The notes under the pieces are model-generated. The model searched no databases. It worked only from the letters and a program-made list of their open reading frames with translations, and was not told the DNA's origin. The position numbers and the translations under genes are program-made. This document shows positions 54,207 to 63,914 of a stretch of DNA of 64,000 nucleotides, one piece after another. This DNA is from Haladaptatus caseinilyticus. GTDB lineage: Archaea; Halobacteriota; Halobacteria; Halobacteriales; Haladaptataceae. Position 1 is the first letter of the stretch, and every line of letters begins with the position of its first letter. Location: contig NZ_CP111037.1 in assembly GCF_026248685.1 (NCBI RefSeq), forward strand, positions 310,001 to 374,000, read 5' to 3'.

Positions 54207-55264
54207 AACCGTTCCTCCTGTGGTCCGCGGCGAAGACATGCCGCAACGTGGCCCTCGTCGTTTTTCGTTCCGTATTCCGTTGATTTCCCGACCGGTCTGA
54301 AGTCAGGGTCGGTTTCGTAGCATTCCCGCGTCGCCTCCGGACACCGCGGAGCGAAGTGGCATGCGAAAGGAATATCGATGAGGTCCGGGACGTTGCCCCC
54401 TATCGGTTGAAGCGCCTCGGTCGGTGCATCGAGTCGGGGCGTACTGGCGATGAGGCCTTGCGTGTAGGGATGTTGTGGGTTGCGGAACAGTTCTCCCGTC
54501 TCCGCACGCTCCACGATTTTACCGGCGTACATCACGTTGACGCGGTCACAAACCTCCGCGACGACCGCGAGATCGTGCGTAATGAGGAGGATTGCCGTGT
54601 CGAAGGCCTCCTTCAAGTCTCGGAGTTCGTCGAGAATCTGGGCCTGAATCGTTACGTCGAGCGCCGTCGTCGGTTCGTCCGCAATGAGCAGGTCGGGTTC
54701 CGCGGCGAGCGCCATTGCAATCATCGCACGCTGGCGCATACCACCCGAGAACTCGTGTGGGAAATCGGTCGCCCGAGTTTCAGGTTCCGGAATCTCGACG
54801 CTCTCGAGCATTTCGATCGCTTTCCGCCACGCTTCACCGTTTTTCGAGGAGCCGATGAGTTTGCGCTTGAGTTCGGCGGGGAGGCTGATCGACTCGCCGA
54901 CCGGTTGGTGGAGTCGAATCATCTCGGCGATCTGTTCACCGACGGTCAACGTCGGATTGAGGCTGTTCATCGGGTCTTGGAACACCATCGAAATCGTACC
55001 GCCGCGGATCTCGCGGCGCTCCGATTCAGGCAGTTCGAACAACGAATCGCCGTGCAGTCGGATATCGCCGCCAGCGATCTCGCCCGGCTCCTCGACGATT
55101 CCCATGATGGTGTCGGCGAGGACGCTCTTTCCGGAACCGGACTCGCCGACGAGACCGACGATTTCGCCGGGTTCGATTCGCAGGTCGACCTCGTTCACGG
55201 CATCGACCGTCCCCCTCGGCGTCGGGAATCGAGTGTGGACCTTTTCGACTTCGAGGAGACTCAT
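54203..55264 (-). CDS. dipeptide/oligopeptide ABC transporter ATPase, DppD type
   Basis: 353 residues. Walker A GESGSGKSVLADTIMG, signature FSGGMRQRAMIAMALA, Walker B LLIADEPTTALDV, and the C-terminal oligopeptide motif FACHFAPRCPEAT are visible. It pairs with the DppF-type ATPase. The start is four bases before the end of the upstream permease gene (ATGA), so the whole cluster is co-translated. Confidence 0.92.
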   Translation of the reverse strand: MSLLEVEKVHTRFPTPRGTVDAVNEVDLRIEPGEIVGLVGESGSGKSVLADTIMGIVEEPGEIAGGDIRLHGDSLFELPESERREIRGGTISMVFQDPMNSLNPTLTVGEQIAEMIRLHQPVGESISLPAELKRKLIGSSKNGEAWRKAIEMLESVEIPEPETRATDFPHEFSGGMRQRAMIAMALAAEPDLLIADEPTTALDVTIQAQILDELRDLKEAFDTAILLITHDLAVVAEVCDRVNVMYAGKIVERAETGELFRNPQHPYTQGLIASTPRLDAPTEALQPIGGNVPDLIDIPFACHFAPRCPEATRECYETDPDFRPVGKSTEYGTKNDEGHVAACLRRGPQEERL

Positions 55265-56259
55265 CTGTTTTCGACCTCCCCTTCGCTCACATCGAAGATG
55301 TCGCGCAGACCGTCGCCGAGCATGTTGAACGCGAGCACCGTCAGCATGATTGCGAGGCCCGGCATGACGCTAATCCACCACGCTTGGTCGATGAACTGGC
55401 GACCGTCGGAGAGGAGCAGGCCCCACGTCGGGGTCGTCGGCTTGACGCCGAGTCCGAGGAAGGACAAGCCAGCCTCCGCGAGGATTGCCAGCGGAATCAT
55501 CAACGTCGCCTGCACGATGAGTGGGGCGACCGCATTCGGCAGGATCTCTTTCGTCATGATTCTGCGATTACTCATACCAATCGCGCGGGCCGCCATGACG
55601 TACTCCTCCTCGCGGAGCGACAGCACCTCACCCCTGACGAGGCGAGCAAAATCGTCGATGTACGCGATACCGATCGCGATGACGACGTTCGTGACGCCCA
55701 ATCCGCCGGAGATGGCGATGATACCGACGCCGAGGATGAGTTCGGGGAACGCCCACTGGAAGTCCACATAGCGCATCAACACGCTATCGATCCACCCACC
55801 GTAGAAACCCGCAAGGAGACCTATCGACGTACCGAGCGTGAACGCGACTGCAACCGTCGCGAGGGCGACGAGGAGCGAAACGCGCGCGCCGTATATCATC
55901 CGTGAAAGGACGTCGTGGCCGAACGAGTCAGTTCCGAGCGGATGCCAGACGCGTTCAGTTCCGGCGTCGTCATCGTAGTTTCCCTCCGAATAGCTGTTCG
56001 GCCCCTGCATGAAGCCGAACGAGGCTTCTGGGTCGTGCGGTGCGACATACGGCGCGAACACCGCCGTAAAAATGAACAGGACGACGATGACGGCTCCGAA
56101 CAGCGCCATTTTGTCGCCCAATATGCCCTCGACAACTCGCTGGCGGGTGGTTTTGTGTTCTTCGTACTGTTCTTCTTCCTGATATTCTGGCGGAACGTCG
56201 GCTGGCCCGGGTTCGGCGGGCGTGCTCGGGCCGACGCCCGGTTCGGTGTGTTCCGTCAT
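55261..56259 (-). CDS. dipeptide/oligopeptide ABC permease, DppC type
   Basis: 332 residues. A polar N-terminal extension rich in Glu/Pro (about 30 residues) is followed by a first helix and then five more. The BPD-transport motif EEYVMAARAIGMSNRRIMTKEILPNAVAP is the ATPase-contact loop; GGLGVTNVVIAI and LAEAGLSFLGLGVKP are typical of the OppC branch. It forms the channel with the DppB-type subunit. ATGA overlaps join it to both neighbours. Confidence 0.92.
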   Translation of the reverse strand: MTEHTEPGVGPSTPAEPGPADVPPEYQEEEQYEEHKTTRQRVVEGILGDKMALFGAVIVVLFIFTAVFAPYVAPHDPEASFGFMQGPNSYSEGNYDDDAGTERVWHPLGTDSFGHDVLSRMIYGARVSLLVALATVAVAFTLGTSIGLLAGFYGGWIDSVLMRYVDFQWAFPELILGVGIIAISGGLGVTNVVIAIGIAYIDDFARLVRGEVLSLREEEYVMAARAIGMSNRRIMTKEILPNAVAPLIVQATLMIPLAILAEAGLSFLGLGVKPTTPTWGLLLSDGRQFIDQAWWISVMPGLAIMLTVLAFNMLGDGLRDIFDVSEGEVENR

Positions 56260-57209
56260 TGGGAGCCTCCGTAGCCGATGCGGGGGTCGATGACCGTGTA
56301 GACGAGGTCCACCGCAAGGTTCGTGAACACCATCACGGCGGCGACGATGAGGATGACCGCCTGGGTCACCGGGTAGTTTCTATCGAGCATCGAGTCGACG
56401 AGCAGTCGCCCGAGACCCTGAATGCCGAAGACCAGTTCGACCGTGACGCTGCCGACGAGCACCAGCGCGAGTTGGATGCCCGCGACGGTGATCACAGGAA
56501 TCAACGCGTTCTGGAGCGCGTGCTTGTATAGCATCACGCGGTTGCTGACGCCTTTCGCGCGAGCGGTTCGGATGTACGGCTTGTTCAGCACTTCCAACAG
56601 CGACGAACGCATCATCCGCATCACGACCGCGGCGTACGGCAGTCCGACGGCGATACCGGGGAGCAGGATGCTCTCCAACCACGGCCGAATTCCTTCGCTC
56701 GGCGGCGTATACCCGAAGACAGGGAGGAGGTTCAGCCACACGCCGAACACCAGTGCCAACAGGATACCGACGAAGAACGCGGGCATCGAGACGCCGAGGA
56801 ACGCCGTAACGGTCGCCACATAATCGACTCCCTCACCCTTACGGGTCGCGCTGAGAATGCCGGTTGGAACTGCAACGCCAAGACCGATGATGATGGCGAG
56901 AACGCCGATAGAGAGCGTTTTCGGCGCGGCCTGTCCCACGAGCGTGGAGACGGGTTGGCCGGTGCTGAGGCTCTGGCCGAAGTTCAACGTGAGCATGTCA
57001 AACAGCCAGTCGAAATACTGCATGTACAGCGGCCTATCCAGTCCCAGTTTGGCGCGAAGGGCCTCAATCGCTTGCGGGGTCGCCTCCTGTCCGAGCATGG
57101 TGCGAACCGGACCGCCCGGTATCAGGCGGAGTCCGAAAAACACCGTAGTCGCCACTAACCACATGATGAAGGCGGCGTGCACCACCCGTTTCGCGACGTA
57201 CTGGCGCAT
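56256..57209 (-). CDS. dipeptide/oligopeptide ABC permease, DppB type
   Basis: 317 residues with about six helices. The family-typical start YVAKRVVHAAFIMWLVATTVFFGLRLIPGGP, the loop RTARAKGVSNRVMLYKHALQNALIPVIT with the ATPase-contact motif and the ending VDLVYTVIDPRIGYG identify it. It begins directly after the substrate-binding gene with no gap, and overlaps the DppC-type gene by four bases. Confidence 0.92.
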   Translation of the reverse strand: MRQYVAKRVVHAAFIMWLVATTVFFGLRLIPGGPVRTMLGQEATPQAIEALRAKLGLDRPLYMQYFDWLFDMLTLNFGQSLSTGQPVSTLVGQAAPKTLSIGVLAIIIGLGVAVPTGILSATRKGEGVDYVATVTAFLGVSMPAFFVGILLALVFGVWLNLLPVFGYTPPSEGIRPWLESILLPGIAVGLPYAAVVMRMMRSSLLEVLNKPYIRTARAKGVSNRVMLYKHALQNALIPVITVAGIQLALVLVGSVTVELVFGIQGLGRLLVDSMLDRNYPVTQAVILIVAAVMVFTNLAVDLVYTVIDPRIGYGGSQ

Positions 57210-58886
57210 CTACCCCTCGACCCACGTCGTGTGGAAATTGCGCATGAATGGGATGTGAGAAAACCCCTTCACGGTGGAGCGTTTCGCGGCGATGTCCTCC
57301 TGATGCATCAGGTAAGCGTGCGGAGCTTGCTTGATAAGGTGGTCTTCCAACTGCTGGAGCGCTTTCTTGCGCTCCGCACGTTCGAGCGCCGTGCGCTGTT
57401 TCGCTAGGAGTTCGTGGGTTTTGTCGTCCTCGAAATTCACCCAGTTCCAGACGCCGCCGTCGTCCGGCTTGCGATAGAAGTTCCAAAGCGACTGGTCGGG
57501 GTCCGGGTCGCCGACACTGCCGCTGATGGTGGTGTCGTAGTCACCCTTCTCGTAGCGTTCCCAGTAGGTCGAACTGGTTACCTGCTCGATGCTAACGTCG
57601 AACCCGGCTTTGTTCAACTGCTGACGCATCGCCTTCGCGCCACGAAGGCTACTCTGGGTGGTCAGAATGTGGAAGGATGCTCCTTCGGCACCCGCCTCCT
57701 TGATGAGTTTCTTTCCTGCTTCCGGGTCGTACTGTTGGTCCGTCGGCTTGTCGTCACGCCAGACCCAGTTCGTTGCCTTGTTGATCGGTCCCGTGTCGGG
57801 AAGCGCGTTTCCGAAGTAAGCCGCGTTCACGTACGCCTCGTTGTCGATGGATTTGGCGATACCCATCCGGGCTTTTCTCGAACTGAAGGGGTCACGACGC
57901 TGGTTCATTGCGAACCCGTACCAGTTGATACCCGGCGCGGCGAGTTTATCGACGTCGCGCGACTGTTCGATTTTCTTGACGTTTTGAAGTGGAACGAGGT
58001 TGGTGAAGTCGATGTCGCCGCTCCGAAGCGCGTTTACGAGTGTCGCGGGTTCCGGAATGGGTTTGATGTCGATACCATCCAAGTACGGGAGCGAATTCCC
58101 CTCACCGTCTTCCCCGAAGTAGTCATCGAACGCATCGAGCGTGATTCCGGACCCGATTTCGTGTTTCGTTACCTTGAACGGTCCCGTTCCGACCGGTTTC
58201 ACCTTGTACTGCTCCGCACCCATCTTCTCGATGGCGTCCTTGCAGACGATGGTCGCCGCACGACCGGGACCCCGCGTGAGGTAGATGAGTGCGGGAGCCA
58301 TCGGTTCTTCGAAGTTGAGTTCGACAGTGTGGTCGTTCTTGACGACGACACCGCCGTCGTCGACCGCTTTGAGCGACTCCAGTTTGGAAGCCGCGGGGGC
58401 TTCTTCCGATATGGTCCGGTCGATGGTATATTTCACGTCCTCGGCGGTGAAATCCGACCCGTCGTGGAATTTCACACCGCTACGAAGGTCGAACGTGAAC
58501 TTCGTCCCGTCGTCGCTGACCGTCCAATCTTTCGCGAGATCGCCTTGAATCGTGAGGTCTTTTTTCAGCGTGACGAGGCCGTTGAACACGTTTGCGGCCA
58601 CTTGGAAGTACTGTCCGACGCTGATAAACGGAGGATCTAGCACGTCGATACTGCCGGTGAACCAGCCCGCACTGAGCCGACCACCGCGCTGCCCCTCGGA
58701 CGGTACACCGGTAGTTCCGTCGCCTTTCCCGCTTCCGTCACCGCTTCCACTACCGTCGCCACTGCCACCGCTGGTACAACCGGCTAAACTGGTGATTCCA
58801 GCCGCACCGAGGAGTTTCATCGTCGTCCGGCGGTCGATGACCGGACCGCTCAGGTCGGCATCCGGAATATTGCTACTTTTTCCCAT
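57210..58886 (-). CDS. dipeptide/oligopeptide ABC substrate-binding lipoprotein, DppA type
   Basis: 558 residues from ATG 58886. A Tat-type RRTTMKLLGAAGITSLAGC signal with lipobox is followed by a Gly/Ser/Asp linker and an SBP_bac_5 domain: SEGQRGGRLSAGW, SIDVLDPPFISVGQYFQVAANVFNGLVTL, DGTKFTFDLRSGVKFHDGSDFTAEDVKYTIDR (the family hallmark). Peptides are the usual ligand, but gamma-glutamyl compounds, nickel chelates and sugars are known for relatives. It is the first gene of the operon; a 12-base palindrome lies just upstream. Confidence 0.93.
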   Translation of the reverse strand: MGKSSNIPDADLSGPVIDRRTTMKLLGAAGITSLAGCTSGGSGDGSGSGDGSGKGDGTTGVPSEGQRGGRLSAGWFTGSIDVLDPPFISVGQYFQVAANVFNGLVTLKKDLTIQGDLAKDWTVSDDGTKFTFDLRSGVKFHDGSDFTAEDVKYTIDRTISEEAPAASKLESLKAVDDGGVVVKNDHTVELNFEEPMAPALIYLTRGPGRAATIVCKDAIEKMGAEQYKVKPVGTGPFKVTKHEIGSGITLDAFDDYFGEDGEGNSLPYLDGIDIKPIPEPATLVNALRSGDIDFTNLVPLQNVKKIEQSRDVDKLAAPGINWYGFAMNQRRDPFSSRKARMGIAKSIDNEAYVNAAYFGNALPDTGPINKATNWVWRDDKPTDQQYDPEAGKKLIKEAGAEGASFHILTTQSSLRGAKAMRQQLNKAGFDVSIEQVTSSTYWERYEKGDYDTTISGSVGDPDPDQSLWNFYRKPDDGGVWNWVNFEDDKTHELLAKQRTALERAERKKALQQLEDHLIKQAPHAYLMHQEDIAAKRSTVKGFSHIPFMRNFHTTWVEG

Positions 58887-58928
58887 GGTATACTGGTACA
58901 CATGAACAGACCCACTTCGTTATATCCC

Positions 58929-58940
58929 CGAATATATTCG
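58929..58940. promoter_or_regulatory. 12-base perfect palindrome over the peptide-operon promoter
   Basis: CGAATATATTCG reads the same on both strands. Its AT-rich core (AATATATT) is a TATA-like box 43-54 bases upstream of ATG 58886 on the reverse strand. A regulator bound here would cover the core promoter. The divergent HTH gene at 59035 is a natural candidate. Confidence 0.5.
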
Positions 58941-59034
58941 TGTTAGAACCCACCATACAAGAAATGATAGACCAACAGCATTTTTATTTCTCCAATGCGA
59001 AGGTTGACTTCGGTTGGTTTCGTAAACTACCGGC

Positions 59035-59748
59035 ATGCGAGAAGTGACGTTCCGGGTACGACATCACGGCGAACCCGAGAGCGACATCAGCGCTGACTAT
59101 CCAGCAATTACGATTCGCTCCGTCTCCTCGATGACGGGACGCGCCGCGGAGCGAAAACGAATCATCGAAATCACCGGTCCGGAGACCTCAGTCGCGGGAT
59201 TTCTCGACGAGTTCGCCGCCGCCCCTGCTGTATTGAGCGTCGACCGGTTGACTCGCCTCGACGTTCCGCGCGTCCTCGTCGCCGTCACCATCGACAGCTA
59301 TCAGTGGGACAGCATTTCACAACGGTTGGCCGACCTGGGAGTCCACTATCGGACCGGGGCAACTATCGAAGCAGGTTGGGAACGCTGGACGCTGTACCTG
59401 GACGAATCGGACGACCTGAACGAGATCATTGCATCACTCGAACGGGCGGGAAACGAGACCGACCTCATTCGAAACGTCGAAGTGGACGAGGTGGCCGAGC
59501 ACGAACGGTTGGAGTTTTCCCGGGTGCTCAGCAACCTCACAAGCAGACAACGTGAAGTTCTCGGGACCGCCATAGAACTCGGCTACTATCAACCGAAAAA
59601 AGGGACGAGTATCGAAGACATCGCCGACGCGGTCGGAATCGCGTCGACCACAGCGTGGGAGCATCTCGCTCGCGCGGAGACGAAAGTAATGGAAGAGGTC
59701 GGAAACAAGATCACTTCAACTGGCGCTCGGTCCCCGAATCGAGAGTAG
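59035..59748 (+). CDS. HTH-10 (Bat-type) transcriptional regulator
   Basis: 237 residues. The N-terminal half is a Bat-like sensor region of beta-alpha repeats (REVTFRVRHHGEPESD, PRVLVAVTIDSYQ). The C-terminal HTH-10 reads LTSRQREVLGTAIELGYYQPKKGTSIEDIADAVGIASTTAWEHLARAETKVM. It is a member of the large haloarchaeal one-component family. It is divergent from the peptide ABC operon, 148 bases apart, so it may control that operon. The end overlaps the MFS gene by 33 bases. Confidence 0.88.
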   Translation: MREVTFRVRHHGEPESDISADYPAITIRSVSSMTGRAAERKRIIEITGPETSVAGFLDEFAAAPAVLSVDRLTRLDVPRVLVAVTIDSYQWDSISQRLADLGVHYRTGATIEAGWERWTLYLDESDDLNEIIASLERAGNETDLIRNVEVDEVAEHERLEFSRVLSNLTSRQREVLGTAIELGYYQPKKGTSIEDIADAVGIASTTAWEHLARAETKVMEEVGNKITSTGARSPNRE

Positions 59749-60939
59749 CGTTCCGAGCAAAGACGCGACAACCGCGAATCCGGCAAGCACCGCGAAGAGA
59801 ACGGTCGGCGAGAAATATTGAAGCACGACACCTGCGATCGTAGCGCCGAGCGCGCCGACGCCGAACACTCCGAGATAGGTGTAGCCGTACGAAATTCCAC
59901 GTGCTTCAGGCGGCGTGTACTCGGCGACAGTGGCCTGATAGAGCGGTTGCACGACGAACAAGAAGAATCCGAGGACGAAGCTGACGGCGAGCAAGGGAAC
60001 GAGTCCGGCGTTCGAGGCGGGCACGAAGACCAGTGCGATTATCGCCAGGATTCCGAACGAGGCCGCGATACCGTGAGCGTTTTTCACCCTGTCGGTGAGT
60101 TTCCCGCCGACGTATTGCCCGGCCATTCCAACCGTCAGCAGGCCGGCGTATAGGTACCGTGCAGGCTGTAGTGATTCTCCAGCGAACGCAACGGGTGCGA
60201 ACATCGGCAGTTGACCCAGAAGATCCGGCAGGAAGGTCAGTACGCCGCGATAATAGAGTCCTGACATCATGACGATGCCGAAAACGACGACGAACCACCC
60301 GGCGAACAACATTCGTGAGGTGGTGAAAAACTCGGAAAGCGAAGAGACACCGCCGTCAGCACGGGTTTCCTGTCCCTCGACCGCCGCCGACTCGTCAATT
60401 TCGGTTCGGAACGCGAGGAAGGCCGCGATGAGCGCCGGAATAGCGAGGATTCCGACGACGGTTCGCCAGTCGAACACGAGCAGGAGGAGCGTCGTGGCGA
60501 GCGGTCCGAACGCGATACCGAAGTTTCCGGCCATGCCGTGGTACGCGAACGCGCTTCCGCGTTCGCTGACACCTTTACTGAGGAGCGCGAGTCCGGAGGG
60601 ATGGTAGACACTGGCCGAGATACCCCACAGCACGAGTGCCAACGCGACCACAGCGAGCGTCGGTGCAACTGAAAGCAGGAGGAACGATCCAGCCATGCCG
60701 AGCAGGCAGAGAACGATGAGACTCCGCGAACCGTAGGAGTCGGAGAGGACGCCACCTGGCAGTGCTCCGATTCCGAACAGTGCGTATCCGACGCCGACGA
60801 CGATTCCGAGCGTCCCCGTCGTCGTATGAAACTCCGAGAGCCAGACGGTGAGAAAGATGGGAAACGAGAGTTCGTAGGTGTGAACCATCGCATGTGCGAG
60901 CATGGTGAGTCCGACGATGGTTCGGTCGTTGCGGTTCAC
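59716..60939 (-). CDS. major facilitator superfamily transporter
   Basis: 407 residues from a GTG at 60939; the longer open frame toward 61308 overlaps the divergent gene and lacks transporter character. It has twelve hydrophobic helices with the loop 2-3 motif GALPGGVLSDSYGSRSLIVLCL, a central polar loop (about 185-205), and GQYVGGKLTDRVKNA in the second half. The substrate is unknown; the arrangement resembles small-molecule efflux or sugar MFS carriers. It shares the promoter gap with the ThDP enzyme. Confidence 0.85.
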   Translation of the reverse strand: MNRNDRTIVGLTMLAHAMVHTYELSFPIFLTVWLSEFHTTTGTLGIVVGVGYALFGIGALPGGVLSDSYGSRSLIVLCLLGMAGSFLLLSVAPTLAVVALALVLWGISASVYHPSGLALLSKGVSERGSAFAYHGMAGNFGIAFGPLATTLLLLVFDWRTVVGILAIPALIAAFLAFRTEIDESAAVEGQETRADGGVSSLSEFFTTSRMLFAGWFVVVFGIVMMSGLYYRGVLTFLPDLLGQLPMFAPVAFAGESLQPARYLYAGLLTVGMAGQYVGGKLTDRVKNAHGIAASFGILAIIALVFVPASNAGLVPLLAVSFVLGFFLFVVQPLYQATVAEYTPPEARGISYGYTYLGVFGVGALGATIAGVVLQYFSPTVLFAVLAGFAVVASLLGTLLSIRGPSAS

Positions 60940-61045
60940 AGTGGGTGTTGGTTCGGTATCGGTTATAAAATGTGGCCCGAATCGAATCGGGTTCACTTCG
61001 ATAACCGACAGAACAAAGTCCGCAGGGTGGGTGGCTTCGGCTAGC

Positions 61046-62764
61046 ATGACAGGTGCTGACGACGAGGGGGAGACGACGAGCGAATCACTAGTTTCCATAC
61101 TCGAGTCGCTGGGTGTCGAGTACGTGTTCGGGTACCCCGGTGGACGAGTCATCGAACTGTTGGACGACCTGCCGGAGTCCGACGTAGGTGTCGTTCGACC
61201 ACGTGACGAACGTGAGGGAAGCGTCATGGCCGAGATGTACGGTCGCCTACACGGGAAACCCGCAGTCCTCGCCGGACAGGGGCCATGGATCGGAAGCCTC
61301 GGTGTCATCGGTCAGATGGAGGCCCGTCTCGCCTCGTCGCCGATGGTCGTCCTGACCGAGGCGAGCGAGCGTGGCGACTACTCGACGCTCGCCCCCTATC
61401 AGCAATCGCGGGGCGATTACGGCGGTCTCTCACTCCCGAAGATATTGGACGGCGTGACGAAAGAGCACTGGTTCCCGCGAACGCCGACCGAAACCCTACG
61501 AAGCGTCCAACTGGCGTTCAAACACGCGACGGCCGGTCGGTCGGGACCGACCGCCGTCATCCTCGATGGGGGAGCGATCACGGACGAAGTGCCGAGCGAC
61601 CCGATACCGCCAGTGTGGGACAGCGAGAAGCAGGTACGGAACTGGGAGTCGAAACCGACTGACGACGACGTCGCGGACTCGAAAACGGCACTCGAATCCG
61701 CCGAGCGTCCCGTCATCGTCGCCGGGAACGGCGTTCACTCCGCGAACGCCTACGATGAACTGCAGGAGGTCGCAGAGGCGTACGATGCAGTGGTGTCGAC
61801 CTCTTACCTCGGAAAATCGACGATTCCGGAGACGCACGAACTCGCCGCGGGCGTCATCGGGTCGTTCGGTCACGAAGGTGCGAATCGAGTCGTCAGCGAA
61901 GCCGACGCCCTCCTTATCGTCGGGTGTCGAATGAACCCGATGGATACGAACTGGCAAGCGTCGTCGTTCATTCGGCCCGACGAACAAACCATCATTCACG
62001 CCGACATCGATACCCGGAACGCAGGGTGGGTCTATCCCGCCGACGTGGGACTCATCGGCGATGCGAAGGAGAGCCTTCAGGCGCTCTCCGACGCCGGAAG
62101 CGCCGAAAACGACTGGGCGCGAGAGCGAGCGAAGACGGCACGCGAGTCGTTTTTCACCGAGAAGTGCGAGAGCGATGCGTCCCCCATCAAACCCCAGCGC
62201 GCAGTAACGGAAATCGAGGCGCTGGTTGACGAGGACACCATCGTCACTGCCGATTCGGGCAACAACCGATTCTGGCTGCTGAACTACCTACAGACGCCTG
62301 CAGTCCGCACCTACTTCGGCAGTGGTGGCGTCGGTGGAATGGGATGGTCAGCCCCCGCCGCGGTGAGCGCCGCCATCTCGACAGAGAAAGACGTTATCGG
62401 CGTCGCTGGCGACGGTGGATTCACGATGACGATGACCAGCGTGGAAGTAGCCGTCGAATACGGCGTCGCGCCGACCTTCGTCATCCTGAACGACACCAGC
62501 CTCGGCATGGTACGTCAGATGCAAGAGGAAGACGGTGACATTGCGGGTGTCGAGTTCCACGATACGGATTTCGTGAAAGTGGCTGAAGGGTTCGGTGCTG
62601 ACGGAACACGCGTCACGACGCCGGACGAACTCACCGACGCACTTCGAGAAGGAAAGAAAAGCGACCTCCCCTTCGTCATCGACGCGCGAATCGACCGTGA
62701 AGAAGACATGGCCGAACAACTGCAATCGTCGTTCTACGCGGAAGTCGGCGGGCTACACGAGTGA
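61046..62764 (+). CDS. thiamine-diphosphate-dependent enzyme (acetolactate synthase-like)
   Basis: 572 residues from ATG 61046. The three-domain ThDP fold is visible: catalytic Glu in RPRDEREGSVMAEMYGRL; middle domain SAERPVIVAGNGVHSANAYDEL; pyrophosphate site GVAGDGGFTMTMTSVEVAV ending in LND, a GDG-x25-ND motif. It resembles IlvB, benzoylformate decarboxylase and sulfoacetaldehyde acetyltransferase relatives; the regulatory IlvN partner is absent, so it may not make acetolactate. The substrate is unclear. It is followed after 95 bases by an epimerase gene on the same strand. Confidence 0.88.
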   Translation: MTGADDEGETTSESLVSILESLGVEYVFGYPGGRVIELLDDLPESDVGVVRPRDEREGSVMAEMYGRLHGKPAVLAGQGPWIGSLGVIGQMEARLASSPMVVLTEASERGDYSTLAPYQQSRGDYGGLSLPKILDGVTKEHWFPRTPTETLRSVQLAFKHATAGRSGPTAVILDGGAITDEVPSDPIPPVWDSEKQVRNWESKPTDDDVADSKTALESAERPVIVAGNGVHSANAYDELQEVAEAYDAVVSTSYLGKSTIPETHELAAGVIGSFGHEGANRVVSEADALLIVGCRMNPMDTNWQASSFIRPDEQTIIHADIDTRNAGWVYPADVGLIGDAKESLQALSDAGSAENDWARERAKTARESFFTEKCESDASPIKPQRAVTEIEALVDEDTIVTADSGNNRFWLLNYLQTPAVRTYFGSGGVGGMGWSAPAAVSAAISTEKDVIGVAGDGGFTMTMTSVEVAVEYGVAPTFVILNDTSLGMVRQMQEEDGDIAGVEFHDTDFVKVAEGFGADGTRVTTPDELTDALREGKKSDLPFVIDARIDREEDMAEQLQSSFYAEVGGLHE

Positions 62765-62859
62765 CATCGGGAACGGTCGGATCGGCTGCGAATCGGGTCG
62801 GGACAATCGGCTGACAACGGGAAGAAAACCTTTTCCTGCCACCCCGTGACTGAAAAATC

Positions 62860-63825
62860 ATGAACCAAAGCGAGACGGTGCTCGTCACCGGTGGAACAGG
62901 CTTCATCGGATCGTACACGGCCAAAGACCTCGTCGAACACGGCCACGATGTGGTCGCATACGACCTCTCGACCGACACGCGAATTCTGGAGAAGCTCGGC
63001 GTCGCCGACGACGTGGAGGTCCGCCGCGGAGACCTCTCCGATCCGACGGACGTGGTTCGCGCGGTCAAGGAGACGGGGGCAACGCGGATCGTTCACCTCG
63101 CCGCACTCCTGACGAACACGGCACGCGAGAATCCACGACTCGCGATCGATGTCAACATTCAGGGGACGAACAACGTTTTCGAAGCGGCGCGCACGCTTTC
63201 GGATCAAATCGAGCGAGTGGCGTGGGCATCCAGCGCGGCGGTCTTCGCCCCACCCGTGAACTACGACAACGGATGGGTCACGGAAGACGACCTCGTCTAC
63301 CCCGACACGCTATACGGCGCGACGAAGGAGTTCAACGAACATCAAGCGAAGGTGTATTTCGAGGACCACGACCTCTCGCATGTCGCCCTTCGACCGACCG
63401 TTGCATACGGACCGTATCGCGAAACAGGTGGGTCAGCGTTCCTCGCCAACATCATCGAAAAGCCCGCGCTCGGCGAATCGTTCAGTGTGGAGTACGGCGA
63501 CCAAGTCATCGACTGGCAGCACGTCGAGGATATCGCGCAGGCGTTCCGTCTGGCGGCGTTCGCTCCCGAAGAGGATATCGACCAGCGCGTCTACAACGTC
63601 CGCGGGACCGTAGCGACGATTCGGGAAGCCGCTGAGACGGTCGAACGGATCATGCCCGACGCGGACGTGGAGGTATCCGACGAGGGCGAACTACCGTGGA
63701 CACAGAAACTCGACATGGCGGCGATTCAGGAGGAGTTGGGCTACGAACCGCAGTACGACTTGGAGAGTGGCTTCCGGAAGTACATCAACGTGCTTCGGAA
63801 AGAGAACGGATTGGAAGAAGTCTGA
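62860..63825 (+). CDS. NAD-dependent epimerase/dehydratase
   Basis: 321 residues. The extended SDR pattern is complete: TGGTGFIGSYTAKDL for NAD, the Asp-rich adenine loop, HLAAL in the nucleotide motif, Ser in WASSAAVF, and the catalytic Tyr-x3-Lys in LYGATKEFNE, with ALRPTVAYGP after it. These enzymes act on nucleotide sugars such as UDP-glucose or on hydroxy acids. The role is unknown; the neighbour is a ThDP enzyme, not a sugar pathway. Confidence 0.9.
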   Translation: MNQSETVLVTGGTGFIGSYTAKDLVEHGHDVVAYDLSTDTRILEKLGVADDVEVRRGDLSDPTDVVRAVKETGATRIVHLAALLTNTARENPRLAIDVNIQGTNNVFEAARTLSDQIERVAWASSAAVFAPPVNYDNGWVTEDDLVYPDTLYGATKEFNEHQAKVYFEDHDLSHVALRPTVAYGPYRETGGSAFLANIIEKPALGESFSVEYGDQVIDWQHVEDIAQAFRLAAFAPEEDIDQRVYNVRGTVATIREAAETVERIMPDADVEVSDEGELPWTQKLDMAAIQEELGYEPQYDLESGFRKYINVLRKENGLEEV

Positions 63826-63914
63826 ACCCGAAAAGTAGCGCATAGATTCTATTTCCGTATTCGGTGCAAGGACGGGAAAATCCGAATTTTGATGCGCCCT
63901 CTTTTGGGTTTCTG

